This document shows, piece after piece, positions 26,783 through 34,633 of a DNA stretch of 64,000 bases. Every line of letters starts with the position of its first letter. Positions within the stretch are counted from its first letter, which is position 1. The notes beneath the pieces were generated by a model. That model did no database searches, was not told the origin of the DNA, and saw nothing but the letters and a program-made list of their open reading frames with translations. Both the position numbers and the translations under genes were made by a program. Origin of the DNA: Pontibacter russatus (GTDB taxonomy: Bacteria; Bacteroidota; Bacteroidia; Cytophagales; Hymenobacteraceae); assembly GCF_009931655.1 (NCBI RefSeq), contig NZ_CP047984.1, positions 2,683,001-2,747,000 on the forward strand, written 5' to 3'.

Positions 26783-29164
26783 ATGTTAGTAGTTAAACGA
26801 GACGGCAGACGCGAATCCGTAAAGTTCGATAAGATTACGGCGCGCATCGAGAAGTTGTGCTATGGCCTGCACATGGATTATGTGTCGCCGATTGAGGTGG
26901 CCAAAAAGGTGATTGACGGCATATATGATGGCGTGACCACCGTGGAGCTGGACAACCTGGCTGCCGAGACGGCGGCCTCCCTCACCACCAAGCACCCCGA
27001 CTATGCGGTGCTGGCGGCCCGCATCGCCATATCCAACCTGCACAAGGTGACGAGCAAGTCGTTCTCCAACACCATGAAGCGCCTCTACACATACGAGGAC
27101 CCGAAGACAGGAGAGAACGCCTCGCTCATTGCCCGCGATGTATATGAGATTGTGCGCAAGCACGCCGCCCTGCTGGACTCCACCATCATCTACGACCGCG
27201 ACTACAACTACGACTACTTCGGATACAAGACACTGGAGCGCTCTTACCTGCTTCGCCTGGACGGCAAGATCGTGGAGCGCCCGCAGCATATGTTGATGCG
27301 TGTAGCCGTGGGTATCCACAAGGAGGACATCGAATCTGCCATTGAAACTTACAACCTGATGTCTGAGAAGTGGTTCACCCACGCCACGCCAACATTGTTC
27401 AACGCTGGCACGCCAAAGCCGCAGCTGTCGTCGTGCTTCCTGCTCACGATGAAGAACGACAGCATACCGGGCATATATGACACGCTGAAGAACTGCGCGC
27501 AGATATCGCAGAGCGCCGGGGGCATTGGCCTGAGCATCCACAACGTGCGCGCCACGGGCTCCTATATAAAGGGAACCAACGGCACCAGCAACGGCATCAT
27601 CCCAATGCTGAAGGTATTTAACGACACGGCCCGCTACGTGGACCAGGGCGGCGGCAAGCGCAAAGGGGCCTTCGCCATATACCTGGAGCCATGGCATGCC
27701 GATATATTCGAGTTCCTGGACCTGAAGAAGAACCACGGCAAGGAAGAGAACCGCGCCCGCGACCTGTTCTACGCCCTCTGGACGCCAGACCTGTTTATGA
27801 AGCGCGTGGAGGAGAACGGCGACTGGAGCCTGTTCTGCCCGAATGAGGCTCCTGGCCTGGCCGAGTGCTGGGGCAAGGATTTTGAGCGCCTCTACGAGAA
27901 GTACGAGCGCGAGGGGCGCGCCCGCAAAACCGTGAAGGCGCAGGAGCTTTGGTTTGCCGTGCTGGAGTCGCAGGTGGAGACGGGTACGCCTTATATGCTG
28001 TACAAGGACCACGCGAACCGCAAGAGCAACCAGCAGAACCTGGGCACCATCAAGAGCTCGAACCTGTGTACCGAGATTATGGAGTACACCGCCGAGGATG
28101 AGATAGCGGTTTGTAACCTCGCCTCGCTGGCCCTGCCGCGCTTCGTGAAGGAGGAGAACGGCCACAAGGTGTTCGACCACCAGAAGCTGTTTGACGTGAC
28201 ATACCACGCCACCGTGAACCTGAACAAGGTGATCGACATCAACTACTACCCTGTGCCGGAGGCGCGCAAGTCTAACATGCGCCACCGCCCGATTGGTTTG
28301 GGCGTGCAGGGCCTGGCCGATACGTTTATTCACCTGCGCATGCCGTTCGAGAGCGACGAGGCGAAAGGGCTGAACAAAGACATCTTTGAGACACTCTATT
28401 TTGCGGCCATGACGGCCTCAAAAGACCTGGCCAAGAAGCACGGCGCTTACGAGACGTTTAAAGGCTCTCCGCTGTCGGAAGGCAAGTTCCAGTTTGATTT
28501 GTGGGGCGTGACGCCGGAGAGCGGCCGCTGGGACTGGGAAGAGCTGCGCCAGGAGGTGATGGCGCACGGCGTGCGCAACTCGCTGCTGGTGGCGCCAATG
28601 CCAACCGCCTCTACCGCGCAGATACTGGGCAACAACGAGTCGTTCGAGCCCTATACCTCCAACATCTACCTGCGCCGCGTGCTGTCCGGCGAGTTTATGG
28701 TGGTGAACAAGCACCTGCTCAAAGACCTGATTGCGCTTGGCATCTGGAACGACAAGATGAAGAACCAGATCATCGCGGCCAACGGTTCGGTGCAGGACAT
28801 CCCGAACATCCCGCAGCACATCAAGGACCTGTACAAGACGGTGTGGGAGATAAGCCAGCGCACCATTATAGACATGAGCGCCGACCGCGGGGCTTATATA
28901 TGCCAGAGCCAGTCGCTGAACCTGCACGTGCAAAACGTGAACTTCGGCAAGCTGACTTCGATGCACTTCCACGCCTGGAAGCAGGGCCTGAAGACGGGCA
29001 TGTACTACCTGCGCACCAAGTCTGCGGTAGACGCTATCAAGTTTACGGTGGAGAAACAGGCTGCCGAGACGCTCTCGCCGGTATATAGCCAGCAGGAGCA
29101 AAACCGCAGCGACATGAGCTGCAGCTTAGATAACCCTGACGCTTGCGAAGCTTGTGGATCGTAA
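26783..29164 (+). CDS. nrdA: Class Ia ribonucleotide reductase, alpha subunit (R1)
   Basis: Reduces ribonucleoside diphosphates to deoxy forms. 793 residues: N-terminal ATP-cone for overall activity control (1-90, [16 protein letters not shown]), then the catalytic barrel. Redox cysteines Cys218 (SSCFLL) and Cys444 (CNLASL), thiyl-radical Cys429 (NLCTEI), [21 protein letters not shown], and the C-terminal shuttle pair CEAC (Cys788, Cys791) are all present. The numbering coincides with human R1, showing this is the eukaryote-like NrdA type. Works with NrdB. Ends just before a strong terminator. Confidence 0.97.
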   Translation: MLVVKRDGRRESVKFDKITARIEKLCYGLHMDYVSPIEVAKKVIDGIYDGVTTVELDNLAAETAASLTTKHPDYAVLAARIAISNLHKVTSKSFSNTMKRLYTYEDPKTGENASLIARDVYEIVRKHAALLDSTIIYDRDYNYDYFGYKTLERSYLLRLDGKIVERPQHMLMRVAVGIHKEDIESAIETYNLMSEKWFTHATPTLFNAGTPKPQLSSCFLLTMKNDSIPGIYDTLKNCAQISQSAGGIGLSIHNVRATGSYIKGTNGTSNGIIPMLKVFNDTARYVDQGGGKRKGAFAIYLEPWHADIFEFLDLKKNHGKEENRARDLFYALWTPDLFMKRVEENGDWSLFCPNEAPGLAECWGKDFERLYEKYEREGRARKTVKAQELWFAVLESQVETGTPYMLYKDHANRKSNQQNLGTIKSSNLCTEIMEYTAEDEIAVCNLASLALPRFVKEENGHKVFDHQKLFDVTYHATVNLNKVIDINYYPVPEARKSNMRHRPIGLGVQGLADTFIHLRMPFESDEAKGLNKDIFETLYFAAMTASKDLAKKHGAYETFKGSPLSEGKFQFDLWGVTPESGRWDWEELRQEVMAHGVRNSLLVAPMPTASTAQILGNNESFEPYTSNIYLRRVLSGEFMVVNKHLLKDLIALGIWNDKMKNQIIAANGSVQDIPNIPQHIKDLYKTVWEISQRTIIDMSADRGAYICQSQSLNLHVQNVNFGKLTSMHFHAWKQGLKTGMYYLRTKSAVDAIKFTVEKQAAETLSPVYSQQEQNRSDMSCSLDNPDACEACGS

Positions 29165-29185
29165 GGGAGTAGATCTGATAATAGT

Positions 29186-29214
29186 AAAAAGGAGGCCTAT
29201 TCGGCCTCCTTTTT
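29186..29214. terminator. Bidirectional intrinsic terminator
   Basis: 12-base stem with A-run and T-run ends (29186-29197 with 29203-29214) and a 5-base loop, between nrdA and the converging dGTPase gene. Confidence 0.85.
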
Positions 29215-29217
29215 GTT

Positions 29218-30705
29218 TTAATATGGCTTAAAAATGGTTTGTGAGTTTTCAGATTTTAACCTTGCATAAAATTCTAAAGCATAGCGATCTGTCATACCAC
29301 AAATATAGTCACAAATTACTCTCCTTTGCAGGAGTTCATCTCCTTCTGCTTTTGCATATAATGCCCTATAGTCTTCAGGCAATAAATCGCTACCGTTACC
29401 TTTTAACAGAGTCTCAAAAATAGTTGTTACTATCTCTTTCCCCCTATACTCTACTACTTTAAGCTTAGGTGATGATATCTGATACTGATAAGTAAAAGCT
29501 TTAAGTACTTCTATCTGTTGCCGAATTTTAGAGTCTATTTTTATTGTAGATAATGCAGGTATACTCTCATTTATCTTATCGATTGAAACAGCCCTAACAA
29601 ATCTTCCAACCAGTTTTGAAGTGAAATTTGATCTATAATAAGAGTCGTTTGAAATGTTATTTGATGTATCAACGGCGACTTGTATACCTAAGAAATGGAG
29701 CTCCTGAAGGTCTTCCTTATTGAGCTTACGAGCGATACCATTACTGCCGAAGTCAAAAGGGACTTCAAAAACTTCTGCAAGAATTTCTCTTATGATTGAT
29801 TTTACATCATTTGCAGATAAGTTGCCACCGTCTTGCTCATTGAGTTTCTTAGCAACGTATTCTATTACCTCTGTTGGAGCAGCCAACAAATCAATTGGTT
29901 TTATAAAGCCCCCTTTGAATGAATCCTCTAAATCATATGTAGAATATGCTATATCATCTGCAATATCCATTATATGGCATTCTACTGTTTTGAATTTCCC
30001 TTCATAAGAATTACCATTGGTCACTGCCAACTTAAATTTGTTAACAATTTCAAGCTCACTTGTATAAAAACCTTTAACAGGCACTAATTTACTTATTATT
30101 CCTTGCTCAAGAAGAACCTCTCTCTCTTTAAAGCTAATAGGAATAGGCAAATCGTACTTAAGTATAGAAGCTAAAGATCTGTAGGTCAAATTAAGGCCAA
30201 CTCTATTGTCAGAGCACACCGCATCTTTGACAGGAGATATTACTTCATCTAAAAGATGTTTTTTCTCGAGCCTTGTTAGCAAACGTAAAGTTTGAGCGTT
30301 TCCTTCAAAACCTCCATAATCCTTCATCATTTCATCAAGAGCTTCCTCTCCTAAATGCCCAAACGGAGGATGTCCTAAGTCATGAGCAAGAGCGGCAAAT
30401 TCTACAATATCAGGCTCAATGGCATAAAGTTTACCATTGCTGCTCTTCTGATTATTGACAATGAACTCATAGTTTAATTTAGAGACTATGGATTTCGCAA
30501 CCTGCGCAACTTCAATTGAATGTGTAAGTCGATTTCTAAAAAAGTCATTTTCTTGTCCCGGAAAAAGCTGCGTTTTTCCCTGTAACCTTCTAAAAGCAGG
30601 TGAATGAACTAAACGTGCATAGTCTCTTCTCCACGAGCTTCTATATGGCTCATCATCCTGTTGAAGAGGGATTAACCTTTCACTGTCTTTGTCTCGATAT
30701 AGCAT
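29218..30705 (-). CDS. HD-domain dGTP triphosphohydrolase (dGTPase)
   Basis: Cleaves dGTP (or other dNTPs) to the nucleoside and triphosphate. The 495-residue protein has the family start (SSWRRDYARLVHSPAFRRLQGKTQL) and metal-binding HD residues: His62 in RLTHSIEVAQ, His108-Asp109 in LAHDLGHPPFGHLGEEAL (also His112, His117), and the later Asp in IMDIADDIAYSTYDLED. The gene is clearly AT-rich, unlike nrdA beside it, which suggests recent acquisition. dGTPases are housekeeping enzymes in some bacteria and anti-phage effectors in others. Its start codon lies 5 bases after an intrinsic terminator, behind a small gene on the same strand, so expression may depend on read-through. The gene symbol dgt is not assigned because the paralog type is uncertain. 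Confidence 0.88.
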   Translation of the reverse strand: MLYRDKDSERLIPLQQDDEPYRSSWRRDYARLVHSPAFRRLQGKTQLFPGQENDFFRNRLTHSIEVAQVAKSIVSKLNYEFIVNNQKSSNGKLYAIEPDIVEFAALAHDLGHPPFGHLGEEALDEMMKDYGGFEGNAQTLRLLTRLEKKHLLDEVISPVKDAVCSDNRVGLNLTYRSLASILKYDLPIPISFKEREVLLEQGIISKLVPVKGFYTSELEIVNKFKLAVTNGNSYEGKFKTVECHIMDIADDIAYSTYDLEDSFKGGFIKPIDLLAAPTEVIEYVAKKLNEQDGGNLSANDVKSIIREILAEVFEVPFDFGSNGIARKLNKEDLQELHFLGIQVAVDTSNNISNDSYYRSNFTSKLVGRFVRAVSIDKINESIPALSTIKIDSKIRQQIEVLKAFTYQYQISSPKLKVVEYRGKEIVTTIFETLLKGNGSDLLPEDYRALYAKAEGDELLQRRVICDYICGMTDRYALEFYARLKSENSQTIFKPY

Positions 30706-30710
30706 AAATA

Positions 30711-30747
30711 AAAAATGGCTAACTTTGAAATAAAGTTAGCCATTTTT
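30711..30747 (-). terminator. Intrinsic terminator between the 53-codon gene and the dGTPase gene
   Basis: A perfect 16-base stem (30711-30726 with 30732-30747) with a 5-base loop, ending in a T-run on the minus strand. It lies between the small gene and the dGTPase start on the same strand. This arrangement would make it an attenuator for the dGTPase gene. Confidence 0.75.
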
Positions 30748-30768
30748 TATGATTATTTTGTTATTGTT

Positions 30769-30930
30769 CTACTTAACTGAGATAACAATTTTACCTGATT
30801 TGACATCCTTTATAACATTAAATTTGCCATTGAATCTTTCAGAAATATAGGCTTTTTCCACTGCTTTCCCTCTTGCAGTGGTAGCCTTAACTTCTGATGC
30901 TTTAAGAGTTGCCTTTGCAGTATTCATCAT
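30769..30930 (-). CDS. Small basic protein (53 residues), possible leader of the dGTPase gene
   Basis: An open frame below the usual size cut-off, from ATG ATG AAT ACT to a TAG. It encodes a Lys-rich protein (MMNTAKATLKASEVKATTAR, later AYISERFNGKFNVIKDV and KIVISVK) with regular hydrophobic/charged spacing. It has no family I can name and no membrane segment. It is AT-rich like the dGTPase gene, on the same strand, and separated from it by a terminator. It could be a regulatory leader, a small partner protein, or an unrelated gene. Confidence 0.55.
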   Translation of the reverse strand: MMNTAKATLKASEVKATTARGKAVEKAYISERFNGKFNVIKDVKSGKIVISVK

Positions 30931-31096
30931 TTATAGTCTTATAGGTTAACTTTTCCTAATGTATATATTATACTTACTTATGTGCGTCCAGGTTTGGGTC
31001 TACAATAGTATATATTTTTTGATTCATTACAATCTATATATGAAAAGTATTTTAGCCTAGGCTATCACCCCACGGAGCAACAGCCTATCCTTCCCC

Positions 31097-31158
31097 CAGA
31101 CGCTCGCAGGAGCCCCCGAAATGCTTCGGGGCAGGCGCGCACGCTGCGAGGTCTTTTT
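31097..31158. repeat. REP-type palindromic repeat, downstream of RAYT gene
   Basis: Begins CAGACGCTCGCAGG and ends CTGCGAGGTCTTTTT, with an inner CCCCGAA/TTCGGGG hairpin. The outer arms are imperfectly complementary. Related copies occur upstream of the RAYT gene and at 57.9 kb. Confidence 0.75.
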
Positions 31159-31162
31159 AGGT

Positions 31163-31777
31163 TTACGCTTCATCTTCTTCTATAAGCGGGGCGATGGGGG
31201 TGAAGTCGGCGGCATTTTCTTCGTGGAACTTCCTGTACCAATCTCTTCCGCCAAACCACTCCAGCACCTCGTCCCGCTGCAGGGCCGTTTTGCTCTTCGA
31301 GAGCATGCTGTGGTACGAGGAGTAGGGCCAGTCGCGGAAATCATCTAGCAGGCCGTGGTGCTGCGGGTTGAAATGGATGTAGTAAATGAGCCTGGTGAAG
31401 TAGGCTTCTGAGGTCACCTCCTTTCTCCCGAACCGGTGCTGGAACAGCCGCCCCACGCGGTCATAGCGGTAGTTGATGGTCTTGGCGTAGGCGTTGAGCA
31501 GGTGGCCTAACTGGCGCTCCACGCTTATCAGCTTTGCCGGGTCTTGTGTCAGCCATCTCGGCTTCAGCGCCTCCTCGTCCTTTACCCGCACCAGGAAGTG
31601 CGTGTGGTTAGGCAGCAGGCAGTAGGCAAACGTATCGGCGTAAGGCGCTATATACTTTTGGTAGAGTTGCAGGAAAAGCGTGTAGTTGTCCGGGTGCCGG
31701 AACAACGTCTCCTTGTTGTTGCCCCGGGTGTAGAGGTGGTAATACTTCCCCGGCTCCAGCGCAATCGTCTTCTGCAT
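31163..31777 (-). CDS. REP-associated tyrosine transposase (RAYT, Y1/HUH family)
   Basis: A single-strand DNA nuclease related to IS200/IS605 transposases that is linked to the spread of REP palindromes. 204 residues: YYHLYTRGNNKETLF at about 12-26, the HUH motif HTH (His58 and His60 in LPNHTHFLV), and the candidate catalytic tyrosine in LIYYIHFNPQHHG (Tyr132/133). The basic region DRVGRLFQHRFGRKEV is also typical. It is bracketed by REP copies (31097-31158 and 31814-31903), as expected for RAYTs. The gene is intact and its composition fits the genome, which suggests a settled resident. Confidence 0.92.
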   Translation of the reverse strand: MQKTIALEPGKYYHLYTRGNNKETLFRHPDNYTLFLQLYQKYIAPYADTFAYCLLPNHTHFLVRVKDEEALKPRWLTQDPAKLISVERQLGHLLNAYAKTINYRYDRVGRLFQHRFGRKEVTSEAYFTRLIYYIHFNPQHHGLLDDFRDWPYSSYHSMLSKSKTALQRDEVLEWFGGRDWYRKFHEENAADFTPIAPLIEEDEA

Positions 31778-31813
31778 CTCAACTTATACGATCCGGTAAC
31801 AAGAAGTATGCAG

Positions 31814-31903
31814 AAGACCTCGCAGCGTGCGCAGGCCCTATAAATTTCCAGAGCTATCGTTCGCCCAGACGCTCGCGGGACCTGCGGACACCGCGAGGTC
31901 TTT
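31814..31903. repeat. Two inverted REP copies upstream of RAYT gene (BIME-like)
   Basis: One copy (31814-31838) is in reverse orientation, AAGACCTCGCAGCGTGCGC. The second (31866-31903) starts CAGACGCTCGCGG and ends CGCGAGGTCTTT. Two facing REPs form a BIME-like unit next to the RAYT start. Confidence 0.7.
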
Positions 31904-31971
31904 AAAAGTCGCCGTTGTTGGTGTATCTGACAGCAACAACGGCGGTTATATATACCTTAAGGGAGCAGCAA

Positions 31972-32370
31972 TTACTTCGCCCCGGCAGGAGAGAAATCCA
32001 CGACAAAGGCATCTTCCAGCACACCCACCTCGCCCAGCAGCGCGCCGAACTTCTTGTGCTCCGGGTGCGGCAAATAGGCATCGCGCGCCGCGGCGTCTTC
32101 AAACGTCACCATATATACGTGCGTGAAGCCGAGGTTCTTGTTTTCGGGGCTGTCGTTCACCCCGTGCTCAAAGGCCACAATGCCGGGTATCTTGTCTTTC
32201 AGGTCGGCGAAGGCCTGGGTGATGGTGTCTATCTGCGCGGGGGTGGCGCTGGGCTTGTACTTAAATACTACGATATGGCGCATTTGTTCTTCGTTTGAGT
32301 TTTGACATCCTGCAAGAAACAGCAGCGCAGAGAATGCCGCTGCCAAAGTGATACCCGTTATCCTTTTCAT
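31972..32370 (-). CDS. Dabb-family lipoprotein (stress-responsive A/B barrel)
   Basis: Signal peptide with lipobox FLAGC (Cys22), then a Dabb (alpha/beta ferredoxin-like dimeric barrel) domain: RHIVVFKYKPSATPAQIDTI, FADLKDKIPGIVAFEHG, and FTHVYMVTFEDAAARDAYL to the end. Dabb proteins form dimeric barrels; some are enzymes of polyketide cyclisation, but most bacterial ones have no known reaction. Membrane anchoring by lipid is common in Bacteroidota versions. No partner gene is adjacent. Confidence 0.85.
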   Translation of the reverse strand: MKRITGITLAAAFSALLFLAGCQNSNEEQMRHIVVFKYKPSATPAQIDTITQAFADLKDKIPGIVAFEHGVNDSPENKNLGFTHVYMVTFEDAAARDAYLPHPEHKKFGALLGEVGVLEDAFVVDFSPAGAK

Positions 32371-32579
32371 GTTTTAAATTGTTGTGTGAGTTGAGTATGG
32401 TTAAAATTCCTTCTATTATAGCCATAATAAACAAGACGCACAACAACAGGGGGCAATTCCGCGCGTGGCCCGGCGGACAAGACGAAAAGAGCCGCACCGG
32501 CATATATAGCAGTTAGCTGCAGAGCTTATATATAGCCAGTATATGCAGCCAGCGCAGCCATTGCGGGAAAAGCGGGAGC

Positions 32580-33002
32580 CTATATATAGTTTTCTTCCCT
32601 GATGGGCCGTTTCAGCCACTCCATGGCGTCTTCCTCCCTGTCGAAGTCGCGGAGGGCAATGCCGCCGAGGCCGCCGCTGCGCGTCAGCATCTGCTCTATC
32701 GCCATCTGGTTGAAGATGTCTTTAGAGACAATGGTGGCCATGCGGCAAAGCGGGCTCTCCAGCAGTTTAGGGATGAACACATCCACCGTCCACTGCTGGT
32801 CCTGCTGCCGGATGGCCTTCATTTTCCGCCGGTCGGCGAGCCAGCGGGTAATCCCGTGCTCATTCACCAACTTCAGGGAGCGGAGCGCCACCTCCTTCAT
32901 GTCGTTGCTGCTCACAAAGCCCTTCCATTCGCCCACGGCCAGTTGCAGTTCCTCGTCGTAGCTAATCCGCATTGCATCGGTGTCATAGTATAGTTTCATC
33001 AT
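32580..33002 (-). CDS. SpoIIAA-like (STAS/SEC14-type) protein, paralog A
   Basis: 140 residues without signal or membrane segment. The pattern is a SpoIIAA-like fold: alternating strands and helices, with WKGFVSSNDMKEVALRSLKL, WLADRRKMKAIRQQDQQW and a C-terminal DREEDAMEWL. Bacteroidota carry several such STAS/SEC14-like proteins of unknown role, possibly stress-related. A second paralog lies about 340 bases upstream on the same strand with the same layout, so they form a duplicated pair. No ligand or partner can be named. Confidence 0.65.
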   Translation of the reverse strand: MMKLYYDTDAMRISYDEELQLAVGEWKGFVSSNDMKEVALRSLKLVNEHGITRWLADRRKMKAIRQQDQQWTVDVFIPKLLESPLCRMATIVSKDIFNQMAIEQMLTRSGGLGGIALRDFDREEDAMEWLKRPIREENYI

Positions 33003-33342
33003 AATCAGCCCTGGTTAAGTTGCCGCCATGGCAGGCACACACCCTGTAGGTTGTGCGTAAGCAGGACAAATATATTAACTTTAAAGGCATGGGCAACAGC
33101 GCCACCGCTACGGCTTCGCTGGTAGCTCAGGAAATGGATGTTCAGTATATATAAATGGGAAAGCGGGCCCGCTGAAGTGGATTTAACGCATTATGGACGT
33201 GTACAGGGTGTTCTGTTTCTCCGTCCTTGATGGTCTTTGCATGGCACAAGCGCCAGACTCGAAAAGAAGCTCTGAACAGCGCCTATATATGGATGAAAAA
33301 GAAATGGTATTTATATATAGGACTGATTGCCGCTGCCCGGTT
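33003..33342. other. Gap between the SpoIIAA-like paralogs
   Basis: No gene is supported. At 33031-33050 there is a GCAGGCACACACCCTGTAGG segment related to the inverted repeat at 36.65 kb. TATATA hexamers are frequent (e.g. around 33147, 33283 and 33312). Probably holds the promoter of paralog A, but I cannot mark it. Confidence 0.5.
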
Positions 33343-33747
33343 TTAAATAGTATTCTGTAGCCACGCCAGCGCTTCTTCCTCCGTCACGAAATCGCGAATG
33401 GTCAGTTCCTCCGAGTCGCTTTTTTTAGCATACAATACCTCCACCGCCGCCCGGTTGTCATCGTCGTGCGAGGGGATGTTTGCCAGGCGCTCGAGCGAGC
33501 CCTCCAGCAGTTGCGGCAGGAAGTGCTGGAGGCTCCACTCCAGATCGACGGGGCGGATGGACTTCATCCTGCGGTTGTCGCCCAGCCAGCCCACCAGGCT
33601 GTGCCTGTCTATCAGGTCCAGGCACAGCAGCACCGCCTCCCGGAACTCGGAGCCCACCAGGTCTCCCTGCCAGACAGCCTTTCCTATCCGGAGATCTCTA
33701 TCGAAATGGATGCTTACGAAGTCGTTCTTGAAGTAGATGTTGTGCAT
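33343..33747 (-). CDS. SpoIIAA-like (STAS/SEC14-type) protein, paralog B
   Basis: 134 residues sharing the layout of the next gene downstream: IYFKNDFVSIHFDRDLRIG / AVWQGDLVGSEFREAVLLCL / WLGDNRRMKSIRPVDLEW / FLPQLLEGSLERLA / EEEALAWLQ. The WL(A/G)D(R/N)RxMKxIRxxDxxW block is shared with the paralog and is the best family marker. Function is unknown. Tandem copies could bind different partners or ligands, but this is speculation. Confidence 0.65.
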   Translation of the reverse strand: MHNIYFKNDFVSIHFDRDLRIGKAVWQGDLVGSEFREAVLLCLDLIDRHSLVGWLGDNRRMKSIRPVDLEWSLQHFLPQLLEGSLERLANIPSHDDDNRAAVEVLYAKKSDSEELTIRDFVTEEEALAWLQNTI

Positions 33748-33916
33748 ATATAAAGGCTGTGCTTAAGCCGGGAAGACGGTTCATGCATCATATAAAAAGC
33801 ACCGGTAACGCAGTGCCTGGTGAGGCTCAGAAAAAAGAAGGGAAGCACAGAAGCCCCTCGTTTCCGGAAAGATACGCATTTCTGATCACAGCCGGAGCAG
33901 CATATAGCCTTTGGTT

Positions 33917-34546
33917 TTACTGGTCTGGTTTGTCGACCACCACAATCTCTACACGGCGGTTCTGCTGGCGGCCCTCCGGTGTTTCGTTGGATGCCTCCGG
34001 ATAATGCTCTCCCAGGGACACTATTTTGATGCGGTTCAGGTCGAATTTGCTGTTTTCGAGCAGCCAGTTCTGCACGGCCTCGGCGCGCTCCATGCCCAGT
34101 TCTTTGTTATATGCCTCGCTGGCCCGCGCATCCGTGAAGCCATATACCCGGATAGTGCCTTCTATGCCCCGCCCTTTAATGTCTTCCACAACGCTCTGCA
34201 GCTTCTCGATGCCGCTGTCGCGCAGGGTGGCCTTGTCGGTGTCGAACATCACGTCCTCGCCAAATGAGTAGATGCGGAAATTGTCGGCCCCGCGCAGCTC
34301 CACCCCGGCTTTGTTTAGTTCTGCATCCTCTATCTCGGGCGCGTTGAAATCTACAACTTTAAACTCTTCCTCGTCCGCTTCCAGCACAGTGCCCGCCATT
34401 AGGTTGTCTTCCTCATACAGCACGGCAGTGTCTTCAGAGGCTATCTCGCGCACATCCCCGGCATTGTCTATTTCTTTGCTGGTTTCGTTGCAGCCCACCA
34501 GCAGGCCGGCAGCCAACAATACAGCAGTTGTCAGTTTTGTTTTCAT
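33917..34546 (-). CDS. OmpA-family lipoprotein (peptidoglycan-binding)
   Basis: A lipobox (LLVGC, Cys19) follows a short signal sequence. After an acidic linker (about 20-90) comes an OmpA-like domain (about 95-209): YSFGEDVMFDTDKATLRDSG, IEGTIRVYGFTDARASEAYN, LGMERAEAVQNWLL, and NETPEGRQQNRRVEIVV. The NxxL/RAxxV and QQNRRVEI motifs bind meso-diaminopimelate in peptidoglycan. It tethers the outer membrane to the wall, as Pal-type proteins do. No Tol genes are adjacent. Confidence 0.88.
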   Translation of the reverse strand: MKTKLTTAVLLAAGLLVGCNETSKEIDNAGDVREIASEDTAVLYEEDNLMAGTVLEADEEEFKVVDFNAPEIEDAELNKAGVELRGADNFRIYSFGEDVMFDTDKATLRDSGIEKLQSVVEDIKGRGIEGTIRVYGFTDARASEAYNKELGMERAEAVQNWLLENSKFDLNRIKIVSLGEHYPEASNETPEGRQQNRRVEIVVVDKPDQ

Positions 34547-34633
34547 AGTTCCTCGTCATTGGTTGTATTAATTTGTACGGAACTGTGGCAGCAGCGTTAT
34601 CGGGCGCTGCGCTGCCAGCGAAGGGGGCGCAGC

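Noticed and set aside
33230-33260. Possible sigma-54 element TGGCAC near the SpoIIAA-like genes
   Set aside because: Downstream TTGC-like half has wrong spacing and the sequence is on the other side of the gene start.
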